From positions 1-64,000 of the forward strand of contig NZ_FOXE01000004.1 of NCBI RefSeq assembly GCF_900115635.1: DNA of 64,000 nt. Direction: 5' to 3'. The number at the start of each line of letters is the position of its first letter. Position 1 is the first letter of the stretch. A model generated the notes under the pieces. The model saw only the letters and a program-made list of their open reading frames with translations, was not told the origin of the DNA and ran no database searches. This document shows, piece by piece, positions 14,148-23,212 of this stretch. The position numbers and the translations under genes were made by a program. This DNA comes from Oscillibacter sp. PC13. Its GTDB lineage: Bacteria; Bacillota; Clostridia; Oscillospirales; Oscillospiraceae.

Positions 14148-15884
14148 ATGTATCAGGCCCTATACCGCAAATGGCGGCCCAAGACATTTTCCGACGTTAT
14201 TGGGCAGGCCCATATCACCGAGACACTGCAAAAGCAGGTTGCGGAAGGGCGCACCTCTCATGCCTATCTTTTTACCGGGACCCGTGGCACCGGCAAGACA
14301 ACCTGTGCCAAGATTCTGGCGAAGGCGGTCAACTGCGAGCATCCGGTAAACGGAGACCCCTGCAATCAGTGCGCCAGCTGTCTCGGAATTGAAAACGGCA
14401 GCTTTTTAGATGTGCTGGAGCTGGACGCCGCCTCCAACAACGGCGTGGATCAGGTTCGTGCCCTGCGGGATGAGGCGATCTATTCCCCTGCCAATGTGAA
14501 GAAACGGGTCTATATTGTGGACGAGGTCCACATGCTGTCCACCCCGGCGTTTAACGCCTTGCTGAAGATTTTGGAGGAGCCGCCGGAGCATTTGATGTTT
14601 ATCTTGGCTACCACGGAACTGCACAAGGTGCCAGCCACGATCCTATCTAGGTGTCAGCGTTTTTCCTTTAAACGAATTACTCCTCAGGACATAGCAAAGC
14701 GGCTAACTTATGTGGCTGGACAGGAGGCCATTGACTTAGCTGCTGACGGAGCGGAACTTCTGTCCCGCTTGGCGGATGGCGCCCTGCGGGATGGCCTCAG
14801 CTTACTGGATCAATGCGCCGCCGCGGGCGGGACCATTGACAGCACTGCAGTGCTGGAGGTGCTGGGGCTGGCAGGAAACCTGCAGACCGCACAGCTGATG
14901 GAATATGTGCTGCAGCGGGACAGCAAGGCGGCATTGCTGCTGCTGAACCAATTGTATGCCAATGGCAAAGATGTGGGGGCTGTGCTGTCAGAGCTTTCTA
15001 TCCTGGTACGGGATCTGCTGCTGCGGCGAACGGCACCAGAGGGCGGTGCGGCACTGCTGTCCGGCGGATATGACTCCGCTGCCTTGGACAGGCTGGGAAA
15101 AAGTGCGTCTGCCAGCCGGTTGATTTATCTGGCAACAACTTTGCAGAAAACCACTGCGGATTTATACTATAGTTCTAACCGCCGCACGGATGCGGAGCTG
15201 TGTCTGCTGCGTCTGTGCGATGAATCCCTCTCCAGTGATTTGACGGCTTTGGAGGCCAGAATCCAGCGGTTGGAAAACGCAGCCGCACAAGCCCAGGCGG
15301 TTCGGAAAGCGGTGCAAAAGAGCATGGAGACCGCAAAGCCATCTGTGCCTCAGGAAAAAAGAACTCCCAGACAGGAGACTGTACCTGCTGCGGAGGCTGA
15401 TCTCCCCTGGGAGGAAGAGGTGCCGCCATTGCCGCTGGAAGAACCACCTGCACCGGAAGACGAGGGCGGTCGTGTATTTGACGCACCGGAAAGTGCGCCG
15501 ACACCTGTATCGGCACCGGCCGGACAGCCTGTGGAGGAGCCGCCTGCTACAACAACCGTTCCAGCCGCTGGCGGAAACTGGTGGAGGGGATTGGCAGAGA
15601 GCTGCAAAGGCCGGCTGCCGCCGATGTACCGGGCGTTTCTGGATATGTGTACCGGTGCGCTTGACGGCGATTTGCTGACCGTCTATGGACCGGATGATAT
15701 AACCTTGGGACGGCTGGAGAACGACCGGGTGAAGACTGCCCTTTGCGAAGAGGCGGAGAAAGCTGCCGGAATACCAGTGCGGCTGGCTTTTCGAACAGGA
15801 GAACCGCCAAAGGCGTCCCCGCAGGAAAATTTGCAGAATCTGTTGAAATTTGGAAGCCAGTTTGACAATATTAAAATCAAATAA
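14148..15884 (+). CDS. dnaX: DNA polymerase III gamma/tau subunit
   Basis: 578 residues. MYQALYRKWRPKTFSDVIGQ is the classic DnaX start. Walker A is GTRGTGKT (near 44), the zinc-binding cysteines are in CEHP...CNQCASC (64-79), then LDAASNNGVDQVR, DEVHMLS (Walker B) and ATTELHKVPATILSRCQRF (sensor 1 / SRC finger). Residues ~395-480 are a Pro/Glu-rich linker, followed by a C-terminal tau-like domain. It loads the sliding clamp. ATG 14148 follows TAGGAGG with 7-base spacing. It is followed by ybaB. Confidence 0.95.
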   Translation: MYQALYRKWRPKTFSDVIGQAHITETLQKQVAEGRTSHAYLFTGTRGTGKTTCAKILAKAVNCEHPVNGDPCNQCASCLGIENGSFLDVLELDAASNNGVDQVRALRDEAIYSPANVKKRVYIVDEVHMLSTPAFNALLKILEEPPEHLMFILATTELHKVPATILSRCQRFSFKRITPQDIAKRLTYVAGQEAIDLAADGAELLSRLADGALRDGLSLLDQCAAAGGTIDSTAVLEVLGLAGNLQTAQLMEYVLQRDSKAALLLLNQLYANGKDVGAVLSELSILVRDLLLRRTAPEGGAALLSGGYDSAALDRLGKSASASRLIYLATTLQKTTADLYYSSNRRTDAELCLLRLCDESLSSDLTALEARIQRLENAAAQAQAVRKAVQKSMETAKPSVPQEKRTPRQETVPAAEADLPWEEEVPPLPLEEPPAPEDEGGRVFDAPESAPTPVSAPAGQPVEEPPATTTVPAAGGNWWRGLAESCKGRLPPMYRAFLDMCTGALDGDLLTVYGPDDITLGRLENDRVKTALCEEAEKAAGIPVRLAFRTGEPPKASPQENLQNLLKFGSQFDNIKIK

Positions 15885-15907
15885 TACACGCAAAGGAGAA
15901 TACGGAC

Positions 15908-16270
15908 ATGGGATATAGTGCACGGCGCGGTTTTACGAACGGAAAGGTGTCTGGTGTACAGCGACAGGCGGAAATGCAGCAGAAAATTGCAGAGATGCAG
16001 GAGCAGATGAATGCCACCCAGGAAGCTGTGGAGGCACAGGAGTTTACTGCCAGCGTGGGCGGCGGCGTGGTGGAGGCCAAGGTCAACGGGAAGAAGGAGG
16101 TGCTGGCGGTTACCATTCAGCCCGAGGCGGTTGACCCGGAGGATGTGGAGATGCTGCAGGACTTGGTGGTTTCCGCTGTCAACGAGGCGCTTCGCCAGGC
16201 GGGAGAGGCTATGGACAAGGGAATGGCCGGCATCACCGGTGGACTGAACCTGGGGGCCTTTGGTCTGTAA
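15908..16270 (+). CDS. ybaB: YbaB/EbfC nucleoid-associated protein
   Basis: 120 residues. A long N-terminal coiled coil (QRQAEMQQKIAEMQEQMNAT) leads into the YbaB strand region (VEAKVNGKKEVLAVTIQPE) and a C-terminal helix-glycine tail (GMAGITGGLNLGAF). It binds DNA as a dimer. It sits 23 bases after dnaX, the normal order; the usual third gene, recR, is absent and a terminator follows at once. Confidence 0.93.
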   Translation: MGYSARRGFTNGKVSGVQRQAEMQQKIAEMQEQMNATQEAVEAQEFTASVGGGVVEAKVNGKKEVLAVTIQPEAVDPEDVEMLQDLVVSAVNEALRQAGEAMDKGMAGITGGLNLGAFGL

Positions 16271-16283
16271 ACAAGAATGGAAA

Positions 16284-16315
16284 CAGCCTGCATGGGATAT
16301 GCAGGCTGTTTTTTC
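16284..16315 (+). terminator. terminator of dnaX-ybaB
   Basis: CAGCCTGCAT (16284-16293) pairs with ATGCAGGCTG (16299-16308) and is followed by TTTTTTC. Confidence 0.88.
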
Positions 16316-16328
16316 AAAAGGAGAGCAT

Positions 16329-18137
16329 ATGTGGAGACAAAGACGTGTTTTGGCGGCGGCACTGGCCTGCTGCCTGCTGGCGGGCTGCGGACAGCCTCTT
16401 CCTGCGGAGGAAGCGGAGCCGCAGGAACCGATCATGGGGACGATTGCCTACGTGCCGCTGGACGACCGGCCAGACAATTTGGAACGGGTGGTATATCTGG
16501 CGGAGTCGCTGGGATATGAGCTGACCATGCCGGAGAAGGACGACTATCAGACAAAGCTGCTGGGGCAGCCCCTGAACAGCAACGGCACCCAGTCCGGTGA
16601 CCGGGAGGATCTGTATGAATGGGTATTGGCCCAGGAGGCGGCAGGGTGTGATCGATATGTGCTGTCCCTCGATCAACTGCTGTCCGGTGGCCTGGTGAAC
16701 TCCAGATCCCTGTCTGTCCATGTGCCGCTGTATTTGTCTGACGGTACCATGCTCACGGAATATCAGGCGGTTGAGCAGCTGCTGAAAACGCTGGCGGCAG
16801 ATGAAAAGAACCGGGTGTGGCTGCTGGAGAGCGTCATGCGCCTGGCCCCCACGGTAGGATACGACCATTGGGACCTGGAAGGCTACAACGCTCTGCGGTC
16901 CTACGGCATGGAGGCCCGGCCCCATCTTGCCGGGGAGGAGCTGTACCCGGAGAACATCCAAGCGGACTATCGGCTGGGGAGGGATGGGACGCCGCTGGAT
17001 CCGGCGGCCTTTGGCCTGACGGAGGAGGAGATCACGGAGTATCTCTCCGCCCGGACCCGAAAGCTGAAGCTGTCCGGCTGGGTACAGTGGATTTTGAACG
17101 GCGGGACGGCGGATGACGAGAATGACTACGGGAATTTCCGACTGCTTATCGGGGTTGACGACTCTTCTGAAGAAGACAGCATTCAGAAAAACGAAATCGC
17201 CTATCTCCGGCAGGGGCTGCGGAAGGGGGACGCACTGCTCTCCGGTGTGGACGATCTGGCCTTCAAGGCGGTGACAAAACTGTATTTGGAGGAAACGGAC
17301 TGGCAAGGCGCCTCTGTGGCGATACAGTATTTCGGCGGGATGGAGAATAAACCCGCCTGCGCTTATGACTATCAGCCGCTGACAGACATCGTGGAGGAAC
17401 ACCTGGATTTCTTCGGCCTGACGGATGGGACAGGGAACTCCACAACACTGGATGTGCTGGTGCTGACCCAGCCTGAGGATGAGATGAAAAAGGAGGCATA
17501 CTGCCGGGAGCTAATTGAACAGCTCAATGAAAACCGGGAGGCCCACATTCCCACCATTTTAATTGACGCAGGAAATGGAGCCTATGGCACTACCTTCCAC
17601 GAGGCCCTGACCCAAAAATCGGAACTGGGATGGCTGCTGAGCTATGCGGGTTTTTTGGACATGGCCATCGTCACGGGAACAGCGCTGAGCCACGGTGTGG
17701 CCCGGTATGCGTTTCTTCAAAATGGGCAATCCAACTTGCAGACGGAGCGGGCGTTTATCAAAACCTTGGCAGACAGCATTTTGAAAGATTTTTGCTATAA
17801 AAATGTGGTGAGGGATGACCTGCTGGCTTATATCCGAAATGATTTGAGTGGTAATCCTGATAACTTTTATCAGCCGGAGCTGGATTTAGAGGCGGTGCAG
17901 TCCCGTCTGGAGATGGGGATGGAGAAGAGCACAGAGGCGGTGATTAAAAATCTGGAGCGAAGCAATTTCGTTTCCGCACTGCCGACCCGGCAGCCCTATG
18001 CCGAGCGGGGCTGGTGCGACATATGGCTGGATGAATATAGCTTTCCTTGGAACCGGGCTTTTGAAATCAGCATGGAGATTCACCTGGGACCATTTTCACA
18101 GCCGCACAAGAAATTCCTTGGCATTTACTACCGCTGA
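16329..18137 (+). CDS. DUF4127-family lipoprotein
   Basis: 602 residues. The N-terminus is a lipoprotein signal peptide (RRVLAAALACCLLAGC, lipobox LLAGC, Cys near 20), so the protein is anchored outside the membrane. GTIAYVPLDDRPDNLERV, DRYVLSLDQLLSGGLVNSR and VMRLAPTVGYDHWDLE are DUF4127 features. The family's function is unknown; the fold is probably enzymatic, given clustered Asp/His. ATG 16329 follows AAGGAGA. It stands alone between two terminators, where recR would be expected. Confidence 0.85.
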   Translation: MWRQRRVLAAALACCLLAGCGQPLPAEEAEPQEPIMGTIAYVPLDDRPDNLERVVYLAESLGYELTMPEKDDYQTKLLGQPLNSNGTQSGDREDLYEWVLAQEAAGCDRYVLSLDQLLSGGLVNSRSLSVHVPLYLSDGTMLTEYQAVEQLLKTLAADEKNRVWLLESVMRLAPTVGYDHWDLEGYNALRSYGMEARPHLAGEELYPENIQADYRLGRDGTPLDPAAFGLTEEEITEYLSARTRKLKLSGWVQWILNGGTADDENDYGNFRLLIGVDDSSEEDSIQKNEIAYLRQGLRKGDALLSGVDDLAFKAVTKLYLEETDWQGASVAIQYFGGMENKPACAYDYQPLTDIVEEHLDFFGLTDGTGNSTTLDVLVLTQPEDEMKKEAYCRELIEQLNENREAHIPTILIDAGNGAYGTTFHEALTQKSELGWLLSYAGFLDMAIVTGTALSHGVARYAFLQNGQSNLQTERAFIKTLADSILKDFCYKNVVRDDLLAYIRNDLSGNPDNFYQPELDLEAVQSRLEMGMEKSTEAVIKNLERSNFVSALPTRQPYAERGWCDIWLDEYSFPWNRAFEISMEIHLGPFSQPHKKFLGIYYR

Positions 18138-18165
18138 CCATTTGGCAGTATCCATATAAAATAAT

Positions 18166-18209
18166 ACCCCCGCGTCTCTGCCGCAAAGCAGAGACGCGGG
18201 GGTGTTTTT
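18166..18209. terminator. bidirectional terminator
   Basis: A 16-bp perfect stem (18166-18181 with 18188-18203) is followed by GTTTTTC on the plus strand. It serves the DUF4127 gene and the convergent membrane-protein gene. Confidence 0.9.
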
Positions 18210-18219
18210 CTGTTCAGGG

Positions 18220-18984
18220 TTAAAGCTGCTTGACTGTGTAATAAACAGCCAGAGCAAATACGACGATAGCCAAAGCCCACATCGCATAATAGGAGACAGG
18301 GGCATAGATAAGAGCGGAGGCGAGCGCGAGGAAGGACAGGCCACAGGCTGCATAGATGGGCATCACATCGGCGTTGGCGGGAAGAACCCGCAGTTTACCC
18401 AGCATACCGCCTTTTTTGTCGGCCTGGTGGGCCAAGACGGCCACAACTACCAGCAACAGCAAATAAAGACCGACGCACACCTTCACAGCGGTACCAACGT
18501 ACAGATTGCTCATTCCGCGGCGGCAGAGCCACAGTGCAATCAGAGAGAAGCCCAAAATACTCAGTGCCCAGGCACACTCCCGGTCATAGAGACTCCACAG
18601 AATCCCAAGCAGAATTACAACGGGAACCAGAATGCACAAAAACGTCAGAGCTGTGCTGTAGTACACACGGACAAGGCCGCTGGAGGCTGCCAGAAATGCA
18701 CCGGCACCAAAAATCCACCAAGCGGTAGCACGCTTCGCTTTTGACTGCTTCCAGACCAAGGCCAGAACGAGGCCCACGGCCAGAATCACCAAGCCACCGT
18801 AGAGGAAATAGTTCAGGTACCCATCCCAATCCACCACCTGCTGCAATGTTCCATTCACATAAAACCGTCGAAGGATCAGCAGATAGAGCTCCGCCACGCA
18901 GCCCGCCAGAAAAATTTTTATTGCGCCATTCATGGGCTCGTCCCGCTTGATTTGTTTAGATTTGTTGTTTGGATTTTTTGACAT
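18220..18984 (-). CDS. polytopic membrane protein, function unknown
   Basis: 254 residues. The first 20 are polar and basic (MSKNPNNKSKQIKRDEP). About seven or eight hydrophobic segments follow, for example YGGLVILAVGLVLALVW, TFLCILVPVVILLGIL, VGLYLLLLVVVAVLAH and MWALAIVVFALAVYY. No transporter or enzyme motif is seen. ATG 18984 follows GGAGG. The 245 bases to the next start are AT-rich and hold both promoters but no gene. Confidence 0.75.
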   Translation of the reverse strand: MSKNPNNKSKQIKRDEPMNGAIKIFLAGCVAELYLLILRRFYVNGTLQQVVDWDGYLNYFLYGGLVILAVGLVLALVWKQSKAKRATAWWIFGAGAFLAASSGLVRVYYSTALTFLCILVPVVILLGILWSLYDRECAWALSILGFSLIALWLCRRGMSNLYVGTAVKVCVGLYLLLLVVVAVLAHQADKKGGMLGKLRVLPANADVMPIYAACGLSFLALASALIYAPVSYYAMWALAIVVFALAVYYTVKQL

Positions 18985-19229
18985 ATATGGCAACCTCCAG
19001 GGTTTTGTTTGATTCAAATTCTGCCTAAAAAAGGAAAATTGCAACTGACATGCTAAAATAGTATAGCAGACTTCCTCTATTTTTGCAAGGGTGTGTGTCT
19101 GCTCTTTTTTGTGGATGGGAGGGTCATCGTGAGAGGAGTATTCTTGGTTGAGATACAGGCGGAAATGTGGTATACTCTCTCCATAATATGTGCGGAATTC
19201 TTCGCAAAAACTGCAGAGGACGAAAGAAA

Positions 19230-20285
19230 ATGATGAAAAGATATATAGGGGCATTTCTGACGGTGCTCTTGTTGATGGGAAGCCTGACCGGCTGCGGCGG
19301 CAGCAAGCAGGTGGAGGCACAGGTGTTTGCCATGGACACTGTGATGTTTTTGACTGCCTGCAACGGTGATGGAGAAGCTGCCCTTCAAAATGCGGAAGCA
19401 GAGCTTTACCGGCTGGAAAGCATGCTCTCCCGGACCCGGGAGAACAGCCAGGTGACCCTTTTGAATCAGGCGTCTGAAGACTTTGGGAAGGGGCAGACCG
19501 TGGAAGTGGGTGATGAGGTCTGTGGACTGATTGAACAGGCAAGAACCTTCAGCCGTGTTGCCGGCGGTGCACTTGACATTACCCTGGCGCCGGTTTCCTC
19601 TGCCTGGGGCTTTACAAAAAATGCTTACCGGGTGCCGGAATCGGGGGAATTGGAGGTGCTTTTAACCCACGTGGGAATGGAGCATGTCCACACAGATGCG
19701 GCGGCAGGAACTGCTTGGCTGGATGAAGGGACCCAAGTTGATTTGGGCGGCATTGCAAAGGGCTATGCCTCTGACCGGGTGGCGGCGATTTACAGACAGT
19801 TCGGCGTCACCTCCGGTACGGTGTCCCTGGGGGGAAATGTCTGGGCCTGCGGCACACGGCCGGATGGAAAACCGTGGGTGGTAGGGATTCAGGACCCAAA
19901 CCGGACGGAGGAGGCCGACGCCTATGTGGGAAAGCTGCACCTTTCGGATGCTTTCGCGGTGACCTCCGGCGGCTATCAGCGGTATTTTGAGGAGGGTGGC
20001 GTTACCTACCACCATATTCTGAACCCGGCTACCGGCTATCCTGCGGAGAGCGGGCTGACCTCCGTCACAGTGGTAGCGGCAGAGAGCGGAACCATGTGTG
20101 ACGCCTTTTCCACGGCCTTGTTTGTCATGGGAGAGGAGCGGGCGCTGGACTTTTGGCGCAGTGGCGCTTATGACTTTGACCTAGTGCTGGTAACGGACGA
20201 CGGACGGGTGCTGGTGACGGATGGAATTGCCGATGCGTTTGAGGAGACGGAGGGAAGCGGATATGTCTACAAGACCGTTTCCTAA
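19230..20285 (+). CDS. apbE: FMN:protein transferase (ApbE), lipoprotein
   Basis: 351 residues with a lipoprotein signal (LTVLLLMGSLTGC). ApbE features in order: FAMDTVMFLTA, LSRTRENSQVTLLNQ, DLGGIAKGYASDR, the flavin-binding GTVSLGGNVWACG, FAVTSGGYQRYF, HHILNPATGYPAESGLTSVT and CDAFSTALFVMG with the Mg2+-binding Asp. The enzyme transfers FMN from FAD to Thr/Ser of membrane redox proteins outside the cell. ATG 19230 follows GAGGA. It overlaps the NusG-II gene and starts a four-gene operon. Confidence 0.94.
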   Translation: MMKRYIGAFLTVLLLMGSLTGCGGSKQVEAQVFAMDTVMFLTACNGDGEAALQNAEAELYRLESMLSRTRENSQVTLLNQASEDFGKGQTVEVGDEVCGLIEQARTFSRVAGGALDITLAPVSSAWGFTKNAYRVPESGELEVLLTHVGMEHVHTDAAAGTAWLDEGTQVDLGGIAKGYASDRVAAIYRQFGVTSGTVSLGGNVWACGTRPDGKPWVVGIQDPNRTEEADAYVGKLHLSDAFAVTSGGYQRYFEEGGVTYHHILNPATGYPAESGLTSVTVVAAESGTMCDAFSTALFVMGEERALDFWRSGAYDFDLVLVTDDGRVLVTDGIADAFEETEGSGYVYKTVS

Positions 20286-20670
20286 GCTGCGGCCCGGAAT
20301 ATGGGATGCACTGGTGGCCGCTGTGGTGATTGTCCTGGCGGTGGTTTGTGCCGGTGCATTTTGGGTGCGCGGGACGCTGGCAGAGGGAGAACTGACTGCG
20401 GTGGTGTCCATGGACGGGCAGGAGAGAGAGCGGTTTGCCCTTTCGGACGGTGAGATGGAACGGACCTATACCAATCACGGCTACACGCTGCATCTGCTGG
20501 TTCAGAGCGGAGAACTCCGGGTTGCAGAGGCGGACTGTCCCACGCAGGACTGTGTGCACACGGGAACCATTGGACAGGCTGGGCAGAGCATTGTGTGTCT
20601 GCCGGCCCGGATTGTGGTTCAGCTGGTGCGGACAGGCGGCAGTAGCGATGTGGACGTCGTGATTGGATGA
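20263..20670 (+). CDS. NusG domain II-like membrane protein
   Basis: 135 residues. One N-terminal membrane helix (IWDALVAAVVIVLAVVCAGA) precedes an outside beta domain of the NusG domain II family (HGYTLHLLVQSGELRVAEAD) with the cysteine pair CPTQDC and an IVCLPARIVVQL strand. Such proteins regularly accompany ApbE and Gx transporters. The start lies inside apbE in another frame. Its role is probably structural or redox-linked, not transcriptional. Confidence 0.85.
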   Translation: MSTRPFPKLRPGIWDALVAAVVIVLAVVCAGAFWVRGTLAEGELTAVVSMDGQERERFALSDGEMERTYTNHGYTLHLLVQSGELRVAEADCPTQDCVHTGTIGQAGQSIVCLPARIVVQLVRTGGSSDVDVVIG

Positions 20671-20681
20671 GGGGGAACGGC

Positions 20682-21197
20682 ATGAAACTGACCACAAGAC
20701 AGCTGACTTTGTGCGCGGTACTGACCGCCATGGCGCTGGCCCTGTCCTATCTGGAGAATTTCTTCCCCCTGTCTCTGGCAATTCCCATTCCGGGGGTAAA
20801 GCTGGGACTTGCCAACATTGTGACGGTGTTCGCCCTCTATGCGCTGGGGCCTGCACAGGCGCTGCTGATTCTGTTTGCGCGGTGCTTTTTGGGCGCCATG
20901 TTCGCGGGAAATATGAATGCGCTGATTTTTTCCCTGATGGGCGGCGTCACGGCCATGGCGGCGATGATTGCCCTGTTCCGGCTGCGGCGCCTTTCGGTTT
21001 ACGGCGTGTCCATCGGCGGAGCGGCGGCTCATAATTGCGGCCAGGTAGCCGCAGCGGTGCTGACACTGGGAAACACAGCACCGTTATATTACCTGCCGGT
21101 TTTGCTGGGCGTTTCCCTGCTTACCGGGGCACTGACCGGCATGGTGGCGGCGCTGCTGTTCCGGGCGCTGGAACACACCAATCTCCTGAAAATGTGA
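20682..21197 (+). CDS. Gx transporter family / heptaprenyl diphosphate synthase component I-like
   Basis: 171 residues with five or six membrane segments. Sequence features: LTLCAVLTAMALALSYLENF, FPLSLAIPIPGVKLGLANIV and GGAAAHNCGQVAAAVLTLG. This is the PF07456 type (Gx transporter, formerly called HepPP synthase subunit I), an ECF-S-like membrane protein suspected to move a flavin- or quinone-related substrate. ATG 20682 follows AGGGGG; an ATG at 20667 overlaps the previous stop. Third gene in the apbE operon. Confidence 0.85.
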   Translation: MKLTTRQLTLCAVLTAMALALSYLENFFPLSLAIPIPGVKLGLANIVTVFALYALGPAQALLILFARCFLGAMFAGNMNALIFSLMGGVTAMAAMIALFRLRRLSVYGVSIGGAAAHNCGQVAAAVLTLGNTAPLYYLPVLLGVSLLTGALTGMVAALLFRALEHTNLLKM

Positions 21198-21206
21198 GGC
21201 GTGCAT

Positions 21207-22328
21207 ATGGATGCAAAAGACATCAGTAAAAAGGACCAGATTATTTTGCAGCAGCTGGAGGTTATCCGCACCATGACGGAACAGAACCTCAGCCGCATGG
21301 GCAGCGACTTTTGGGGAGTACCGGCCCAGTCGGGGAACCCGCCGGCGGCGGGGAAGAAACCGGGAGAGCGGGCGCCGGAAAAACCGACGGACAAGGGGCC
21401 TGTGGTATCTGCCGGAGGAAATCATACACAGGTACCGAAGGCAGAGGAGGTGTCGCTGCCCGAGAAAATAGAGGACCTGCAGAAGGAACTGGACGGATAT
21501 ATCGGCTTGGCGGCAGTGAAGAAAGAGGTGAAGAACCTCATCAACATGGTGACTGTTTACAAGCTGCGGCGGGACAATGATCTGCCTACCACGGATTTGA
21601 GCCTGCACATGGTGTTCTCAGGAAACCCAGGCACCGGCAAGACCACCATTGCCCGTATCATGGCCCGGATTTATCACAGCCTGGGAATTCTGAGCAAGGG
21701 ACAGATGGTAGAGGTGGACCGGAGCGGTCTGGTGGCAGGCTATGTGGGTCAGACGGCCATCAAGACGGCGAAGGTGATTGAATCCGCGCTGGGCGGCGTG
21801 CTGTTTATTGACGAGGCCTATGCCTTGAACGGCAAAGCGGAAAATGACTTTGGCCAGGAGGCCATTGACACGATTTTAAAAGCCATGGAGGACCATCGTG
21901 ACGACTTGGTGGTGATTGTGGCGGGGTACGACGGACTGATGGACGACTTTATCCATTCCAACCCCGGCCTGGAGTCCCGCTTCAACCGCTTTTTGCACTT
22001 TGAGGACTATACCATGGACGAGATGATGCAAATCTTTGAGATGCAGTGCAAAAAGGGCTGTTATACGCTGGAAAACCAGGCGGCGGAGATGGTGCGGGAT
22101 TTCATCAGGGAGGAAAATACAAATTCCATCTCCTTCGGCAACGCACGGGGTGTCCGCAACATCTTCGAGCAGATTCTGATTCATCAGGCGAACCGGCTGG
22201 CGGGGCTGGAAACCGTCACCAGAGAGGATCTGATGAAAATTACGCCAACCGATGTGTTGATGGCACGTGGAATGGAGGAAGGGACAACACCTCTGCCCTA
22301 CGGGGACGCAAAAGCGCAGACAGAATAG
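21207..22328 (+). CDS. SpoVK/CbbX-like AAA+ ATPase
   Basis: 373 residues. A variable N-terminal 90 residues rich in Pro/Gly/Lys precede one AAA+ module: GYIGLAAVKKEVKNLI, Walker A GNPGTGKT (near 140), pore-loop-like GYVGQTA, Walker B GGVLFIDEAYAL, VIVAGYDGLMDDF (sensor 1), SRFNRFLHF (arginine finger) and NARGVRNIFE (sensor 2). This is the CbbX/SpoVK family; SpoVK acts in spore maturation and CbbX remodels Rubisco. With no Rubisco here, a sporulation or protein-remodelling role is more likely. The start sits 9 bases after the Gx gene. Confidence 0.85.
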   Translation: MDAKDISKKDQIILQQLEVIRTMTEQNLSRMGSDFWGVPAQSGNPPAAGKKPGERAPEKPTDKGPVVSAGGNHTQVPKAEEVSLPEKIEDLQKELDGYIGLAAVKKEVKNLINMVTVYKLRRDNDLPTTDLSLHMVFSGNPGTGKTTIARIMARIYHSLGILSKGQMVEVDRSGLVAGYVGQTAIKTAKVIESALGGVLFIDEAYALNGKAENDFGQEAIDTILKAMEDHRDDLVVIVAGYDGLMDDFIHSNPGLESRFNRFLHFEDYTMDEMMQIFEMQCKKGCYTLENQAAEMVRDFIREENTNSISFGNARGVRNIFEQILIHQANRLAGLETVTREDLMKITPTDVLMARGMEEGTTPLPYGDAKAQTE

Positions 22329-22375
22329 CGGTTTGAAGATTCTGTTTTGTCTGCAGTAAGGGAAGACAACGAAAA

Positions 22376-22403
22376 GAGACTGCCGTCAGGCAGTCTCCTT
22401 TTT
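22376..22403. terminator. terminator overlapping the end of the convergent gene
   Basis: GAGACTGCC (22376-22384) pairs with GGCAGTCTC (22389-22397), followed by CTTTTTG. The stem includes the stop codon of the minus-strand gene. Confidence 0.85.
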
Positions 22404-23099
22404 GCGCTGGTCCCAGAGGTATTTGACGATCAGATAGCCGATTCCCAGCCAGGCGGCGCAGATCCAGTAGACCATATCGGTTTCCGCGGACCCGATGGAA
22501 GGAGAGGGGATGGACTGGTCTGAGGCTAGGTAGGAGTAGTCCAGATGGTTCCCGGCCCCGTCATAAAGTTCCATGGCGGGGAAGAAGTCCCGGTCTGTCT
22601 CGTGAATATGGAAGAAGGTGGGGGTGGTGATATCTCCCTCGGCCATGAGGGTGGCATCATTGCGTAAATTGGCCTGCACTTTGTAATGCGCCACGTTTGA
22701 CGGACAGTCCACCCCGTAGACCACCCGGATATTTTGATCGCGGATGGTAGCGCTTTGAATCATCACTGGCGTTTTATTATAAAAGGCGGAGAGTGGCTGC
22801 CAGCCGCCAAGAATACCGCGGCGGAACTGTATGCGCCCAAGCAATCCGTCGATTTCGCTGTCGGCGAAGACGATGATGCGTCGGTTTCCGAAGGTTTCAT
22901 CGAATTGGATCACCGGGTGCAGAACGACTCTGAGAGGACTTGGATCGTCCGGATCGTCAGATGCATAATCGACAATGGCGGAGACTTTCTGCGCCTCTGT
23001 GTGCAGGGACAGGAAGTCTCCCCTATACAATAGCCATGCACTTGACAAAAACAGAAGGGCTACAAAAATGGCGGCAGTTTGATAGATGTATTTTCGCAT
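22386..23099 (-). CDS. membrane-anchored extracytoplasmic protein, unknown
   Basis: 237 residues. An N-terminal helix (TAAIFVALLFLSSAWLLY) and a C-terminal helix (MVYWICAAWLGIGYLIVKYL) flank a soluble domain of about 170 residues, mostly beta-like, with a single cysteine (VDCPSN). The topology puts the domain outside, with a short basic cytoplasmic tail. No family recognised. It is a single gene, convergent with the AAA ATPase. Confidence 0.7.
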   Translation of the reverse strand: MRKYIYQTAAIFVALLFLSSAWLLYRGDFLSLHTEAQKVSAIVDYASDDPDDPSPLRVVLHPVIQFDETFGNRRIIVFADSEIDGLLGRIQFRRGILGGWQPLSAFYNKTPVMIQSATIRDQNIRVVYGVDCPSNVAHYKVQANLRNDATLMAEGDITTPTFFHIHETDRDFFPAMELYDGAGNHLDYSYLASDQSIPSPSIGSAETDMVYWICAAWLGIGYLIVKYLWDQRKKETA

Positions 23100-23212
23100 G
23101 GGTCTCCCTCCCGGTTGATTTCTATATCATATGATACAACCGGGAATGAAAAAACACACGAAAAAGTTTGGGGGAATTGATGCGGCTTCATCAGAAGCAG
23201 CAGGACGCTGGA

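Noticed and set aside
15355-15361. AAAAAAG in dnaX, like the E. coli gamma/tau slippery site, at the domain-linker boundary; a -1 shift would stop about 15 codons later.
   Set aside because: The zero frame reads GAA AAA AGA, so the heptamer is out of phase for tandem slippage, and six As are too few for strong transcriptional slippage.
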